Shown: piece after piece, positions 7,975 through 16,288 of the stretch | How the letters are laid out: every line of letters starts with the position of its first letter | Position numbering within the stretch: position 1 is the first letter of the stretch | Origin: Bradyrhizobium sp. CB1717 | GTDB lineage: Bacteria; Pseudomonadota; Alphaproteobacteria; Rhizobiales; Xanthobacteraceae | Assembly (NCBI RefSeq): GCF_029714325.1 | Contig: NZ_CP121666.1 | Coordinates: forward strand, 744,001-808,000 | Direction of reading: 5' to 3' | Length of the DNA stretch: 64,000 bases | The notes under the pieces: generated by a model | Told to the model about the DNA's origin: nothing | Database searches by the model: none | The model's input: only the letters and a program-made list of their open reading frames with translations | Program-made: the position numbers and the translations under genes

Positions 7975-8937
7975 TCAGCCCAATTTCCGGCCGATATCGA
8001 GGAATTTCTGCCGCCGCTGCTTGCGGATGGCGTCGCCGTCGAGGCCCCGGAGCTCGTCGAAGGCCTTGGCGATGGCATCGCCGGTGGTGGCGATCATGGC
8101 GGCGGGGTCGCGGTGGGCGCCGCCGACCGGCTCCTTCAGGATGCTGTCGATCACGCCGAAGCGGAGCATGTCCTGGGCGGTGATCTTCATGTTGTTGGCG
8201 GCTTCCTGCGCCTTGGTGCCGTCGCGCCAGAGGATGGAAGAGGCCGCCTCCGGCGAGATCACGCTGTAGATGGCGTGCTCCAGCATCAGCACCTTGTTGG
8301 CGGTGGTGATGGCGATGGCGCCGCCCGACATGCCCTCGCCGGTGATGATGGCGACGTTCGGCACGGTCAGCGCCATGCAGGCATCGGTCGAGCGCGCGAT
8401 GGCTTCGGCCTGGCCGCGCTCCTCGGCGCCGATGCCGGGATAGGCGCCGGCCGAATCGGCGAGCGACAGCACCGGCAGGCCGAACCGCTCGGCCATCTCC
8501 ATCAGCCGCACGCATTTGCGATAGCCCTCGGGCCGCGCCATGCCGAAATTGTGCCGGATCCGGCTCTCGGTGGAATCGCCCTTTTCCTGGCCCATCACGC
8601 AGATCGGCTCGCCGCGGAAACGGCCGAAGCCGGCGACAAGCGCCTCGTCCTCGCCGAACTTGCGGTCGCCGGCGAGCGGAGTGAATTCGGTGATCAGGCC
8701 CTTGATGAAATCGTTGAAATGCGGCCGCTGCGGATGCCGTGCGACCAGCGTCTTCTGCCACGGCGTCAGGTTCGTATAGAGGTCCGCCAGCGCCTGCGCC
8801 GCCTTATCCTCGATCCGGCCGACCTCGTCGCTGATGTCGGTGCCGGTGGCGGCGAGCGCGCGCAATTCGTCGACCTTGGAGTCGAGCTCGGCGACGGGCT
8901 TTTCGAAGTCGAGATAGCTGCGCATCTGGTCTTGCAT
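7975..8937 (-). CDS. accA: Acetyl-CoA carboxylase carboxyltransferase subunit alpha
   Basis: A 320-residue subunit, the normal length for AccA. It starts 'MQDQMRSYLDFEKPVAEL', with conserved 'RHPQRPHF', the oxyanion-hole segments 'GYRKCVRLMEMAERFGLP', 'SLADSAGAYPGIGAEERGQ' and 'GEGMSGGAIAI'. With AccD it transfers the carboxyl group from biotin carried on AccB to acetyl-CoA, giving malonyl-CoA for fatty-acid synthesis. The start at 8937 was chosen over an upstream in-frame ATG (9045) because the family begins there. As in most bacteria it is separate from accD and accBC. The gene ends 17 bases before a dispersed repeat. Confidence 0.96.
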   Translation of the reverse strand: MQDQMRSYLDFEKPVAELDSKVDELRALAATGTDISDEVGRIEDKAAQALADLYTNLTPWQKTLVARHPQRPHFNDFIKGLITEFTPLAGDRKFGEDEALVAGFGRFRGEPICVMGQEKGDSTESRIRHNFGMARPEGYRKCVRLMEMAERFGLPVLSLADSAGAYPGIGAEERGQAEAIARSTDACMALTVPNVAIITGEGMSGGAIAITTANKVLMLEHAIYSVISPEAASSILWRDGTKAQEAANNMKITAQDMLRFGVIDSILKEPVGGAHRDPAAMIATTGDAIAKAFDELRGLDGDAIRKQRRQKFLDIGRKLG

Positions 8938-9112
8938 CAACTCAGTATAGGGGGACGGGGCGAAAGAAGCGAAGCGAGGTTGGGGCGCGGAAAGAAGTGT
9001 AGCTTCTTCAACGAGTTGGCTTGTGCGATCGAGGCAGTCGGCCAAATCAGTCGTGAGGCCCCGGCTCTTTCTGCGGAGATGTGGCCGAAGTCAAGGCGGT
9101 TTCATCGGTTGC

Positions 9113-9204
9113 CCGTAGCCCGGATGGAGCGCAGCGCAATCCGGGAGGGTCTGTCCGCGAGGAGGGCGGCCCCGGATTACGCTTCGCTCCATCCGGGCTA
9201 CGGG
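9113..9204. repeat. Dispersed inverted repeat, GTAGCCCGGATGGAGCG family (copy 1)
   Basis: CCGTAGCCCGGATGGAGCGC at the left end is answered by GCTCCATCCGGGCTACGG at the right; the inner part has ATCCGGG and CCCGGAT. A second copy is at 15015-15105. It ends 8 bases before the xerD stop codon, so it may act as a transcription or mRNA 3' end for xerD. Confidence 0.8.
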
Positions 9205-9211
9205 GCAGTAA

Positions 9212-10171
9212 CTACTTCTCCGCCAGCGGATGCAGGTCGCGCACCAGGCTCTTGAGCCGCTCCTCGACCACATGGGTGTAGATCTGGGTGGTTGAGATAT
9301 CGGTATGACCGAGCAGGGTCTGCACGATGCGCAAGTCGGCGCCGTTGTGCAGCAGGTGGCTGGCGAAGGCATGGCGCAGCACGTGCGGGGAGACCAGCCG
9401 GGCCTGCAGGCCGGAGGCAACCGCGAGCTCCTTGAGGTCGCGGGCAAAGTGCTGCCGCGTCAGATGCCCGCTCTCGCCGAAGGAGGGAAACAGCCATTTC
9501 GAGGCGGCGAGGCTGTCCTTCTTCTTTTCCGTCTTCGCGGCCTCCGTCGCCGCGAGATAATCCGCCATCGCCTGCCGCGAGGCGTCGTTGAGCGGCACAA
9601 GGCGCTCCTTGTTGCCCTTGCCGCGCACCACGATCATGCGGGCATCGCGCTTGGCCGCCGAGCGCGGCAGCGCCACCAGCTCGGAGACGCGCAGCCCCGT
9701 GGCATAGAGTACTTCGAGCAGGCAATAGAGCCGCAACGCCCGCAGCCGCTTCGACGGTGAGGCATCTTCCGCCTCACTCAATTCCTTGGCGCGGCTGAGC
9801 ATGCGGTCGACATCCGCGATCGACAGCACCTTTGGCAGGCCGCGGCCGCGCTTCGGGCCGGATAGGATCGCCGCGGGATCGTCAGTGCGGATGCGCTCGT
9901 TCAACAGGAAGCGATAGAGATGCCGCATCGCCGACAGCCGGCGCGCGACGCTGGTGGATTTGAAGCCGCGGGTGTCGAGGTCAGCAAGGTAGTCGCGCAG
10001 GACTTGCGTCTCCGCGTCCGCGAAACTATGGCCGACACGGCCTAGAAATTCCGAGAAATCGGTGAGATCGCGGCGGTAGGCATCGAGCGTGTTGGGGCCG
10101 GCGCCCTGTTCCGCCGCGAGCATGTCGAGGAACAGGCCGGTGAGCTTGCTATCGGAGGGCTTTGCACGCAT
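9212..10171 (-). CDS. xerD: Site-specific tyrosine recombinase XerD
   Basis: A 319-residue tyrosine recombinase. The N-terminal SAM-like core-binding domain covers about residues 8-95; the catalytic domain shows the conserved Arg in 'ATGLRVSELVALP', Lys in 'VVRGKGNKERLVPL', the 'HVLRHAFASHLL' box (His and second Arg), 'LLGHTDISTTQIYTHV' with the third His and the nucleophile Tyr. With XerC it resolves chromosome dimers at dif before division. The length and motifs fit a housekeeping Xer protein rather than a phage integrase. It follows a 48-codon membrane protein gene by 17 bases on the same strand. Confidence 0.93.
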   Translation of the reverse strand: MRAKPSDSKLTGLFLDMLAAEQGAGPNTLDAYRRDLTDFSEFLGRVGHSFADAETQVLRDYLADLDTRGFKSTSVARRLSAMRHLYRFLLNERIRTDDPAAILSGPKRGRGLPKVLSIADVDRMLSRAKELSEAEDASPSKRLRALRLYCLLEVLYATGLRVSELVALPRSAAKRDARMIVVRGKGNKERLVPLNDASRQAMADYLAATEAAKTEKKKDSLAASKWLFPSFGESGHLTRQHFARDLKELAVASGLQARLVSPHVLRHAFASHLLHNGADLRIVQTLLGHTDISTTQIYTHVVEERLKSLVRDLHPLAEK

Positions 10172-10188
10172 GCCCCGGAGCCTAGCTG

Positions 10189-10335
10189 CTATTTCTTGAG
10201 AAACTTATCCGGCGGGATCGTCACCGTCATGTCCCGCGGCTTCGGGTTGACGAAGTTCGCCAGCGCGAAGATCACGCCATAGACGATGCCGGCGATCACG
10301 GCGACGACCGTCAGGAAGCGGAACAGGCTGGGCAT
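10189..10335 (-). CDS. Small single-pass membrane protein (48 residues)
   Basis: A short open frame from ATG 10335 to TAG 10189. It begins MPSLFRFLTVVAVIAGIVY, one transmembrane helix (about residues 5-27), followed by 'NFVNPKPRDMTVTIPPDKF' and a Lys-rich end. The composition, with strong codon bias and a basic C-terminus, looks like a real protein, and short proteins of this form are known next to xerD in related genomes. It is transcribed in the same direction as xerD and ends 17 bases before it, so the two are likely co-transcribed. Function unknown. Confidence 0.7.
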   Translation of the reverse strand: MPSLFRFLTVVAVIAGIVYGVIFALANFVNPKPRDMTVTIPPDKFLKK

Positions 10336-10542
10336 CGGTCTGGGGTCTCTGCAGGGGACTTGATATTGGACTTGATAGCGGGCTTGGCAGGCAAATTAAC
10401 TAATGAAATCATCCAACATGTTCGCCGTTTCGTGGCAAGAGTCCTCTGGCGAGGCCCCCTGCGGGGTCGTATAGGTGGCCAAACCATGCCGCCTTTGGCG
10501 GCAGATCGAGCGAGATCCAGAGCGAGATCCAGAGCAATATCC

Positions 10543-11166
10543 ATGTCCGACGCCGCGTTGCCGATTCCCGCTTCGCCCGAGGCCGACATCCTGTCGGCCC
10601 TGGGTGCGCGCTCGATCGTGCTGGTCGGCATGATGGGCGTGGGCAAATCCACCATCGGCCGCCGCATGGCTATCAGGCTCAAGCTGCCCTTCGTCGACGC
10701 CGACACCGAGATCGAGGCGGCGGCCGGCATGACCATACCGGAGATTTTCGAGCGCCACGGCGAGCAGCACTTTCGCGATGGCGAGGCCCGCGTGATTGCC
10801 CGTCTCCTCGAGGGCGGTCCGGTGGTGCTGGCGACCGGGGGCGGCGCCTTCATGCGCGAGGAGACGCGGACCCGTATCGCGGCCAAGGCGATCTCGATCT
10901 GGCTCAGGGCGGACCACGACGTCATCATGCGCCGCGTCCGCCGCCGCGCCGATCGCCCGCTGCTCCAGACCGCCGACCCCGAGGGAACCGTGACGCGCCT
11001 GCTCACCGAGCGCGAGCCGATCTACGGCAAGGCCGACCTCACCATCGCCTCGCGCGACGTGCCGCACGACAAGATCGTCGAGGAGTGCATCGAGACGCTG
11101 CACGCCCATCTCTGCGGCGAACAGTCCGCCCCTCCACCTGCCGATGTTGCGAGTGCCGCACGATGA
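10543..11166 (+). CDS. aroK: Shikimate kinase
   Basis: A 207-residue kinase that phosphorylates shikimate at the 3-hydroxyl, fifth step of the chorismate pathway. Walker A 'GMMGVGKSTIGR' is near residue 29; 'FVDADTEIE' binds shikimate, 'GEQHFRDGEARV' and 'ATGGGAF' are family motifs, and the lid Arg lies in 'RADRPLL'. The ATG at 10543 places the homology about 20 residues in; an in-frame ATG at 10486 would add a low-complexity Arg/Ser stretch encoded by tandem AGCGAGATCCAG copies. The stop overlaps the aroB start by 4 bases (ATGA), a coupled aroKB operon. Confidence 0.94.
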   Translation: MSDAALPIPASPEADILSALGARSIVLVGMMGVGKSTIGRRMAIRLKLPFVDADTEIEAAAGMTIPEIFERHGEQHFRDGEARVIARLLEGGPVVLATGGGAFMREETRTRIAAKAISIWLRADHDVIMRRVRRRADRPLLQTADPEGTVTRLLTEREPIYGKADLTIASRDVPHDKIVEECIETLHAHLCGEQSAPPPADVASAAR

Positions 11167-12311
11167 CTGCGCCGTTGAAACTTTCCGATCCGGTCAACGT
11201 CGACGTCGCGCTCGGCGATCGCGCCTATGACATCGTCATCGGCCGCGGCGTGCTGTCGTCGCTCGGCGAACGGATCGCGGCTTTGCGGCCGGGCTTGCGC
11301 ACGGCGATCGTGACCGACCGCACCGTCGCGAAATACTGGCTTGAACCCACTGAGGCCTCGCTCGCAGCGAGCGGCATCCCGACCTCACGCATCGTGGTCG
11401 AGGAAGGCGAGATTTCGAAAACCTATGCCGGCCTCGAAAAGGTCAGCGAGGCCCTGATCGCCGCGAAGATCGAGCGCAACGATCTCGTCATCGCGCTCGG
11501 CGGCGGCGTGGTCGGCGATCTCGCCGGCTTTGCCGCGGCGATCCTGCGCCGCGGCGTCGATTTCGTGCAGGTGCCGACCTCGCTGCTGGCGCAGGTCGAT
11601 TCCAGCGTCGGCGGCAAGACCGGCATCAACTCGCCGCAGGGCAAGAACCTGCTCGGCGCCTTCCACCAGCCGGTGCTTGTGATCGCCGACACCGCCGTGC
11701 TCGACACGCTGTCGCCGCGCCAGTTCCGCGCCGGCTATGCCGAGGTCGCCAAATACGGCGTGCTCGGCGACGAGGCCTTCTTCACCTGGCTGGAGAAGAA
11801 CCATTCCGACATCTTCAAGGGTGGCTCGGCGCGCGAGCATGCGATCGCGACCTCCTGCCGCGCCAAAGCGGGCGTCGTCTCGCGTGACGAGCGGGAGACC
11901 GGCGAGCGCGCGCTGCTCAATCTCGGCCACACCTTCGGTCACGCGCTGGAAGCTGCGACGGGTTTCTCCGATCGCCTGTTCCATGGCGAGGGCGTCGCCA
12001 TCGGCATGACGCTCGCGGCGCAGTTCTCGGCGAAGCTCGGCATGATCGGCGAGGCGGCCGCAGCGCGCGTCGAGCGCCATCTCATTGAGGCGGGCCTGCC
12101 GACGCGCTTGCAGGACATCGCCGGCTTTGCCCAGGAAGGGCTCGCCGACGCCGACGCGCTGATGGCGCTGATGGCGCAGGACAAGAAGGTCAAGCGCGGC
12201 AAGCTCACCTTCATCCTGCTCGAGGCTGTCGGCCGCGCGGTGATCGCGAAGGACGTCGAGCCGGCGCCGGTGCGCGACTTCCTGAAAGAGAAGCTGGCGC
12301 AAAAGGCCTGA
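11163..12311 (+). CDS. aroB: 3-dehydroquinate synthase
   Basis: A 382-residue NAD- and metal-dependent enzyme that cyclises DAHP to 3-dehydroquinate, second step of the shikimate pathway. Diagnostic segments are 'ALGGGVVGDLAGFAAA' (NAD site), 'PTSLLAQVDSSVGGKTGIN' (active-site loop), 'GYAEVAKYGVL' and the metal ligands in 'LNLGHTFGHALE' and 'FHGEGVAIGM'. It starts at ATG 11163, overlapping the aroK stop. The pair gives the cell aromatic amino acids. Confidence 0.96.
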   Translation: MTAPLKLSDPVNVDVALGDRAYDIVIGRGVLSSLGERIAALRPGLRTAIVTDRTVAKYWLEPTEASLAASGIPTSRIVVEEGEISKTYAGLEKVSEALIAAKIERNDLVIALGGGVVGDLAGFAAAILRRGVDFVQVPTSLLAQVDSSVGGKTGINSPQGKNLLGAFHQPVLVIADTAVLDTLSPRQFRAGYAEVAKYGVLGDEAFFTWLEKNHSDIFKGGSAREHAIATSCRAKAGVVSRDERETGERALLNLGHTFGHALEAATGFSDRLFHGEGVAIGMTLAAQFSAKLGMIGEAAAARVERHLIEAGLPTRLQDIAGFAQEGLADADALMALMAQDKKVKRGKLTFILLEAVGRAVIAKDVEPAPVRDFLKEKLAQKA

Positions 12312-12335
12312 TGCGCGGCTGAGCTTTATTTCGCT

Positions 12336-12386
12336 AAAGCGTTTTCCAGCGAAGTGGATACCGGTTCGCGCCAGGAAAACGCGTCA
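12336..12386. repeat. Dispersed AAAGCGTTTTCC inverted repeat
   Basis: GCGTTTTCC (12339-12347) and GGAAAACGC (12374-12382) are perfect arms around GAAGTGGATACCGGTTCGCG. This sequence type is very common between genes in rhizobial genomes. It lies 20 bases before the CBS-protein gene, where it may be part of the leader. Confidence 0.75.
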
Positions 12387-12405
12387 GAAGTAACTAGAGT
12401 GGTGC

Positions 12406-13710
12406 ATGGACTGGCTCGGATTCACCATCGTCGTCCTCTGCCTGCTGGTCTCGGCGTTCTTCGCCGCCAGCGAGACCGCGCTGACCGGCGCCTCGCGCGC
12501 CAGCATGCTGAGGCTGTCGAAACAAGGTCATCACGAGGCCGATGTCGTCTCCCAGCTGCTCGACATGCGCGAGCGGCTGATCGGCGCGCTGCTGCTCGGT
12601 AACAACATTGCCAATATCGGGGCGTCCGCGCTCGCCACCGGCATCTTCACGTCCTGGTTCGGCGATGTCGGCGTGCTCTATGCGACCGGCGTGATGACCG
12701 CGCTGGTCGTGATCTTCGCGGAAGTCCTGCCAAAAACCATCGCCATCAACGCGCCCGACCGCGTCGCGCTCGCCGTGGCGCGGCCGATGCGGCTGACGAT
12801 GTATGTGCTCGGGCCGTTGTTGACGGTGGTCGAAGTCATCGTGCGCCTGCTGATGCGCCTGTTCGGCCTTGCCGGCGAGCATCAGGCGATCCTGTCGCCG
12901 ACCGAGCGCCTGCGCGGCGCGGTCGACCTCCTGCACCACGAGGGCAAGGTCGAGAAGCAGGACCGCGACATGCTCGGCGGCCTGCTCGATCTGCGCGAGC
13001 TCCAGGTCTCCGACGTCATGATCCATCGCACCGAGATGATGATGATCAACGCCGACATGCCGCCTGACGATCTGGTGCGCGAGGTGCTGGCGACCGAGTA
13101 CACCCGCATTCCGCTCTGGCGCGAGAAGCCGGAAAACATCATCGGCGTGCTTCACGCCAAGGACCTGTTGCGCGCGATCCGCGCCGCCGACGGCGACACC
13201 TCGCGCATCGACGTCTCCACCATCGCGCTGCCGCCCTGGTTCGTGCCGGAGATGCGGCCGCTCGCCGAGCAGCTCAAGGCGTTCCGCCGCCGCAAGACCC
13301 ATTTCGCGCTCGTCGTCGACGAGTACGGCGAAGTTGAAGGTCTCGTGACGCTGGAAGACATTTTGGAAGAAATCGTCGGCGACATCTCCGACGAGCACGA
13401 CGTCGTGGTCGCCGGCGTGCGCGCCCAGCCGGACGGCTCGGTCGTGGTCGACGGCTCGGTGCCGATCCGCGATCTCAACCGCGCCATGGACTGGCACCTG
13501 CCCGATGAGGAGGCAACCACGGTCGCCGGCCTCGTCATCCACGAGGCGCGCTCGATCCCCGACCGCGGCCAGAGTTTTACGTTCCACGGCTTCCGCTTCC
13601 GCGTCCTTCGCCGCGAACGCAACCGTATCACCGCGCTCCGTATTTCACCGGTGCCGCGCGAGGCGGAGATGGAAGAACCCAGGCCGAGAAGGGCCGGAAC
13701 GTCGTTTTAG
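12406..13710 (+). CDS. HlyC/CorC-type transporter (CNNM + CBS + CorC_HlyC domains)
   Basis: A 434-residue membrane protein. Residues 1-190 form a CNNM domain with transmembrane segments and 'FFAASETALTGASRA'; residues 205-330 are a CBS pair ('VSDVMIHRTEMMMINADM', 'HFALVVDEYGEVEGLVTLE'); the last 80 residues are the CorC_HlyC domain ('DGSVPIRDLNRAMDWHLP'). Proteins of this family take part in divalent cation efflux or homeostasis. Old annotations as haemolysin are misleading. It follows aroKB but is separated by a repeat, so co-transcription is uncertain. Confidence 0.9.
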   Translation: MDWLGFTIVVLCLLVSAFFAASETALTGASRASMLRLSKQGHHEADVVSQLLDMRERLIGALLLGNNIANIGASALATGIFTSWFGDVGVLYATGVMTALVVIFAEVLPKTIAINAPDRVALAVARPMRLTMYVLGPLLTVVEVIVRLLMRLFGLAGEHQAILSPTERLRGAVDLLHHEGKVEKQDRDMLGGLLDLRELQVSDVMIHRTEMMMINADMPPDDLVREVLATEYTRIPLWREKPENIIGVLHAKDLLRAIRAADGDTSRIDVSTIALPPWFVPEMRPLAEQLKAFRRRKTHFALVVDEYGEVEGLVTLEDILEEIVGDISDEHDVVVAGVRAQPDGSVVVDGSVPIRDLNRAMDWHLPDEEATTVAGLVIHEARSIPDRGQSFTFHGFRFRVLRRERNRITALRISPVPREAEMEEPRPRRAGTSF

Positions 13711-13717
13711 CTCCTCA

Positions 13718-13797
13718 GTCATTCCGGGGCGATGCGCAGCATCGAACCCGGAATCTCGAGATTCCGGGTTCGGCTCTTCGAGCCGCCCCGGAATGAC
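13718..13797. repeat. Dispersed inverted repeat, GTCATTCCGGGGC family (copy 1)
   Basis: GTCATTCCGGGGC (13718-13730) and GCCCCGGAATGAC (13785-13797) are perfect arms, with inner AACCCGGAATCT and AGATTCCGGGTT also complementary. It sits between the convergent CBS-protein and bolA genes, where the hairpin could end transcription both ways. Related copies are at 29927-30074 and 61033-61136. Confidence 0.8.
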
Positions 13798-13801
13798 CGA
13801 G

Positions 13802-14071
13802 CTAATTTTCCCCCGGCGCCTGTGCGTGGATCGCCAGCGCGTGCACGCTGCCGGAAAGTTCCGCGGCCAGCGCCGAATTTATCATGCGATGGCGCTCGAT
13901 CCGGGTCTTCCCTTTGAAGGCGTCAGACACGATATAAACGCGAAAGTGCGTCTCGCCGCTCGGCCGATGGCCGGCGTGACCCTCATGCAAATGTGACTCG
14001 TCGACGACTTGCAGGCTTTCCGGGGTGAAAGCTTCCTGCAACTTGTTGCTGATAGTGTCGCGCATAGCCAT
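13802..14071 (-). CDS. bolA: BolA family protein
   Basis: An 89-residue BolA protein beginning 'MAMRDTISNKLQEAF'. The core 'VVDESHLHEGH' and the Cys-free region 'ETHFRVYIVSDAFKG', then 'RHRMINSALAAEL' with the conserved His, are typical. BolA proteins pair with monothiol glutaredoxins through a shared [2Fe-2S] cluster and affect cell shape and stress response. The start at 14071 is preferred over an ATG 9 codons upstream because the family begins there. It is divergent from the J-domain gene. Confidence 0.92.
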   Translation of the reverse strand: MAMRDTISNKLQEAFTPESLQVVDESHLHEGHAGHRPSGETHFRVYIVSDAFKGKTRIERHRMINSALAAELSGSVHALAIHAQAPGEN

Positions 14072-14177
14072 GTTGTGCCATTCGGGTGCAGAGATCACGC
14101 CCCGTTATTTGCCGGGTTTGCAGCGAATTGCAATGTCAAGACTTGAAGGTTTTTGCATTGCGTAGTCAAAGTCAGCC

Positions 14178-14810
14178 ATGCCGATCGATTCATCAAAGTT
14201 CTTCGACTCCATCCGCGTGAAGCCGCGAGGCAAGCAGCAGGAAGTGAAGCCGCGCGACACCGTGGTCAACTGCGAGTGGGCGGGCTGCGCCAACAAGGGC
14301 GCGCACCGCGCGCCGAAGGGCCGCGAGAACCAGCGCGAGTACTGGCACTTCTGCCTCGACCATGTGCGCGAGTACAACCAGAACTACAATTTCTTCTCCG
14401 GCATGAATGCCGACGCCGTCGCGCGCTACCAGAAGGACGCGCTGACCGGCCATCGCCCGACCTGGAAGATGGGCGCCAATGGCGGCAAGAAGGGTGCGGA
14501 AGCCGAGATCGATATGGCGTCCGATCCGTTCAGCATGTTCAGCGAGATCAACGGCCCCGCCAACTGGCGCAAGGGCCCGGACGCCCAGCCCAAGGCCGAG
14601 ACGCGCAAGGTGATGAACGCCGAGCGCAAGGCTCTCCAGGTCATGGGCCTCGGTCCCGACGCCACGCTCGCCGACGTCAAGAGCAAGTACAAGGCGCTGG
14701 TCAAGCAGCACCACCCCGACGCCAATGGCGGCGACCGCTCCACCGAGGATCGCCTGATCGAGATCATCAAGGCGTACAATTATCTGAAGACGGTGGTGCG
14801 GGAGGCGTAG
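14178..14810 (+). CDS. J-domain protein
   Basis: A 210-residue protein. The J domain is at the C-terminus (about 150-210): 'ALQVMGLGPDATLADVKSKY' then HPD in 'LVKQHHPDANGG'. The N-terminal part has a Cys/His segment ('VVNCEWAGCANKG', 'WHFCLDHVREYNQNYNFF') that looks metal-binding. In many alphaproteobacteria this gene lies between bolA and cobS, as here bolA is adjacent, but cobS is about 6 kb further on. It would stimulate a DnaK-type ATPase; its client is unknown. Confidence 0.9.
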   Translation: MPIDSSKFFDSIRVKPRGKQQEVKPRDTVVNCEWAGCANKGAHRAPKGRENQREYWHFCLDHVREYNQNYNFFSGMNADAVARYQKDALTGHRPTWKMGANGGKKGAEAEIDMASDPFSMFSEINGPANWRKGPDAQPKAETRKVMNAERKALQVMGLGPDATLADVKSKYKALVKQHHPDANGGDRSTEDRLIEIIKAYNYLKTVVREA

Positions 14811-14824
14811 GGCCTCGCACTCTT

Positions 14825-14885
14825 TTCTTCCCTTCTCCCCTTGCGGGAGAAGGTGGCGCGAAGCGCCGGATGAGGGGTCTCTCCC
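14825..14885. repeat. Dispersed repeat, CTTCTCCCC...GAGGGGTCTCTCC family (half copy)
   Basis: CCCTTCTCCCCTTGCGGGAG is followed by AAGGTGGCGCGAAGCGCCGG and ATGAGGGGTCTCTCC, the left half of the long inverted repeat seen whole at 62718-62872. It directly follows the J-domain gene and contains a small CTCCCC/GGGAG hairpin. Confidence 0.6.
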
Positions 14886-14900
14886 CGCAGATTCGGTATC

Positions 14901-14992
14901 GTAGGGTGGGCAAAGCGAAGCGTGCCCACGTATTTTTTGCGATCGACAGAGATGGTGGGCACGGCGCAAGTGCGCCTTTGCCCACCCTACGA
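14901..14992. repeat. Dispersed inverted repeat, GTAGGGTGGGCAAAG family (copy 2)
   Basis: Starts GTAGGGTGGGCAAAGCGAAG and ends GCCTTTGCCCACCCTAC, with GTGCCCAC and GTGGGCAC inside. It is the same family as 7861-7957 and 56988-57080. Confidence 0.8.
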
Positions 14993-15014
14993 TTCCTGAA
15001 TGCTGAGCGCCGCC

Positions 15015-15105
15015 CGTAGCCCGGATGGAGCCCAAGCGTAATCCGGGGTCTTTCTTTTCGCAACGACGACTTTCCCGGATTACGCTTCGCTCCATCCGGG
15101 CTACG
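15015..15105. repeat. Dispersed inverted repeat, GTAGCCCGGATGGAGC family (copy 2)
   Basis: GTAGCCCGGATGGAGC at the left and GCTCCATCCGGGCTAC at the right, with TAATCCGGG and CCCGGATTA inside. It ends 6 bases before the stop of the citrate synthase gene, the same placement as copy 1 behind xerD. Confidence 0.8.
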
Positions 15106-15111
15106 CATTCC

Positions 15112-16206
15112 CTACGCCTCCGGCATCGCCCCCACATAGGACGAGCTCGGCCGGATCAACCGCCCGGTGCGCTGCTGCTCGCGCGCATGCGCGGTCCAGC
15201 CGGCGCTGCGGGCCACCGCGAAGATCGGCGTGAACGCCTGCCGCGGGATCGCCAGCGCATCGAGCAGGATCGCGGTGAAGAACTCGACATTCGTCTCCAG
15301 CGGCCGGTCCGGATTCTTCTTGCGCAGCGCGCTGCGGATATAGGCCTCGACCTCGCCGGCGAACGGCAGATCGGTGCCGTTGGAGGCCAGCGCCTCGACC
15401 GCGGTCTTGAGCACGTCGGCGCGCGGGTCGCGCACGCGGTAGACGCGGTGACCAAAGCCCATCATGCGCTCGCCACGCGCCAGCGCCGCATCCACCCAGG
15501 GCTGGATGCGCTCGCGCGAGCCGATTGCGTCCAGCATTTCCAGCACCGGCTCCGGCGCGCCGCCATGCAGCGGACCCGTGAGCGCGCAATAACCCGCGGT
15601 CACCGCGGCAAACAGGTCGGCTTGCGTCGAGGCCACCACGCGCGCGGTGAAGGTCGAGGCGTTCATGCCGTGGTCGCTGGCGGTGACGAGATAGGCATCG
15701 AGCGCGGTGACCTCGCGTGCTGCGGGCGAGCGCCCATGCAGCATGCGCAGCGTATCGGCGGCATGGCTCACATTCGGATCGGGCGCGACCGGGTCGAGCC
15801 CCTTGGCGCGCCGGACCAGCGCGCCTGCGATCACCGGAAACGCGCCGACGATGGTCGCCTCATGCTCGAGCCCGTGCTCGGCGCGAAGGCCCGCGACCGC
15901 CGCGCGAAATCCGTCGACGATGCCCATGCCGCGCGTCGCCGGTAGCAACTCGTCCAGCCGCGCGAAGGCGCGCTCGCGTGCGGCGCCCAGGCTCGCCCGC
16001 ACATTGGCTTCACTCAGGCTGGTCTTGCTGGCGCCGTTCCAGAGCCGGGCGGTGACGCCCTCAAAACTCGATTTGGCGGCGAGGCGGCCGACATGCTCGC
16101 CGGCGATGATCAGTTCGCCGCGCTCGCCGTCGACATGGCTCAGCACGGTTTCGGCCGCGGGAACGCCGTCCAGCCCGATCTGGCTTTTGGTGAGGTGGAT
16201 GTTCAT
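15112..16206 (-). CDS. Citrate synthase / 2-methylcitrate synthase family protein
   Basis: A 364-residue citrate-synthase-fold protein, shorter than housekeeping GltA. The catalytic His pair is in 'LTGPLHGGAPEP' (His214) and 'MGFGHRVYRVRDPRA' (His253). The position of the catalytic Asp, expected in NVDFY, reads 'NVEFF', so Asp is replaced by Glu309. Such a change slows the reaction in studied enzymes, so the substrate or role may differ. The start ATG 16206 begins 'MNIHLTKSQIGLDG'; the longer frame upstream runs through the operator. It is divergent from a second citrate-synthase homologue with an HTH domain, and the two probably work together or are co-regulated. Confidence 0.88.
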   Translation of the reverse strand: MNIHLTKSQIGLDGVPAAETVLSHVDGERGELIIAGEHVGRLAAKSSFEGVTARLWNGASKTSLSEANVRASLGAARERAFARLDELLPATRGMGIVDGFRAAVAGLRAEHGLEHEATIVGAFPVIAGALVRRAKGLDPVAPDPNVSHAADTLRMLHGRSPAAREVTALDAYLVTASDHGMNASTFTARVVASTQADLFAAVTAGYCALTGPLHGGAPEPVLEMLDAIGSRERIQPWVDAALARGERMMGFGHRVYRVRDPRADVLKTAVEALASNGTDLPFAGEVEAYIRSALRKKNPDRPLETNVEFFTAILLDALAIPRQAFTPIFAVARSAGWTAHAREQQRTGRLIRPSSSYVGAMPEA

Positions 16207-16259
16207 GGCCCAATCTCCCTTTTGCATTGCACGCAGGGAAAGGTCGGGCCTCTCGACAG

Positions 16260-16287
16260 ATTGATCAATCTTGATTACATAAATCAA
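16260..16287. promoter_or_regulatory. Inverted-repeat operator between the divergent citrate synthase genes
   Basis: ATTGATCAAT (16260-16269) is a perfect palindrome, and TTGATT (16271-16276) with AATCAA (16282-16287) form an inverted repeat separated by ACATA. The second repeat ends 1 base before the ATG at 16289, so the right-hand gene would have almost no leader. A likely binder is the HTH domain of that gene's own product. Confidence 0.6.
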
Positions 16288-16288
16288 T

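Noticed and set aside
9212..10171. Phage integrase marking a prophage
   Set aside because: Length, motifs and genome context fit housekeeping XerD; no phage genes or attachment sites nearby.
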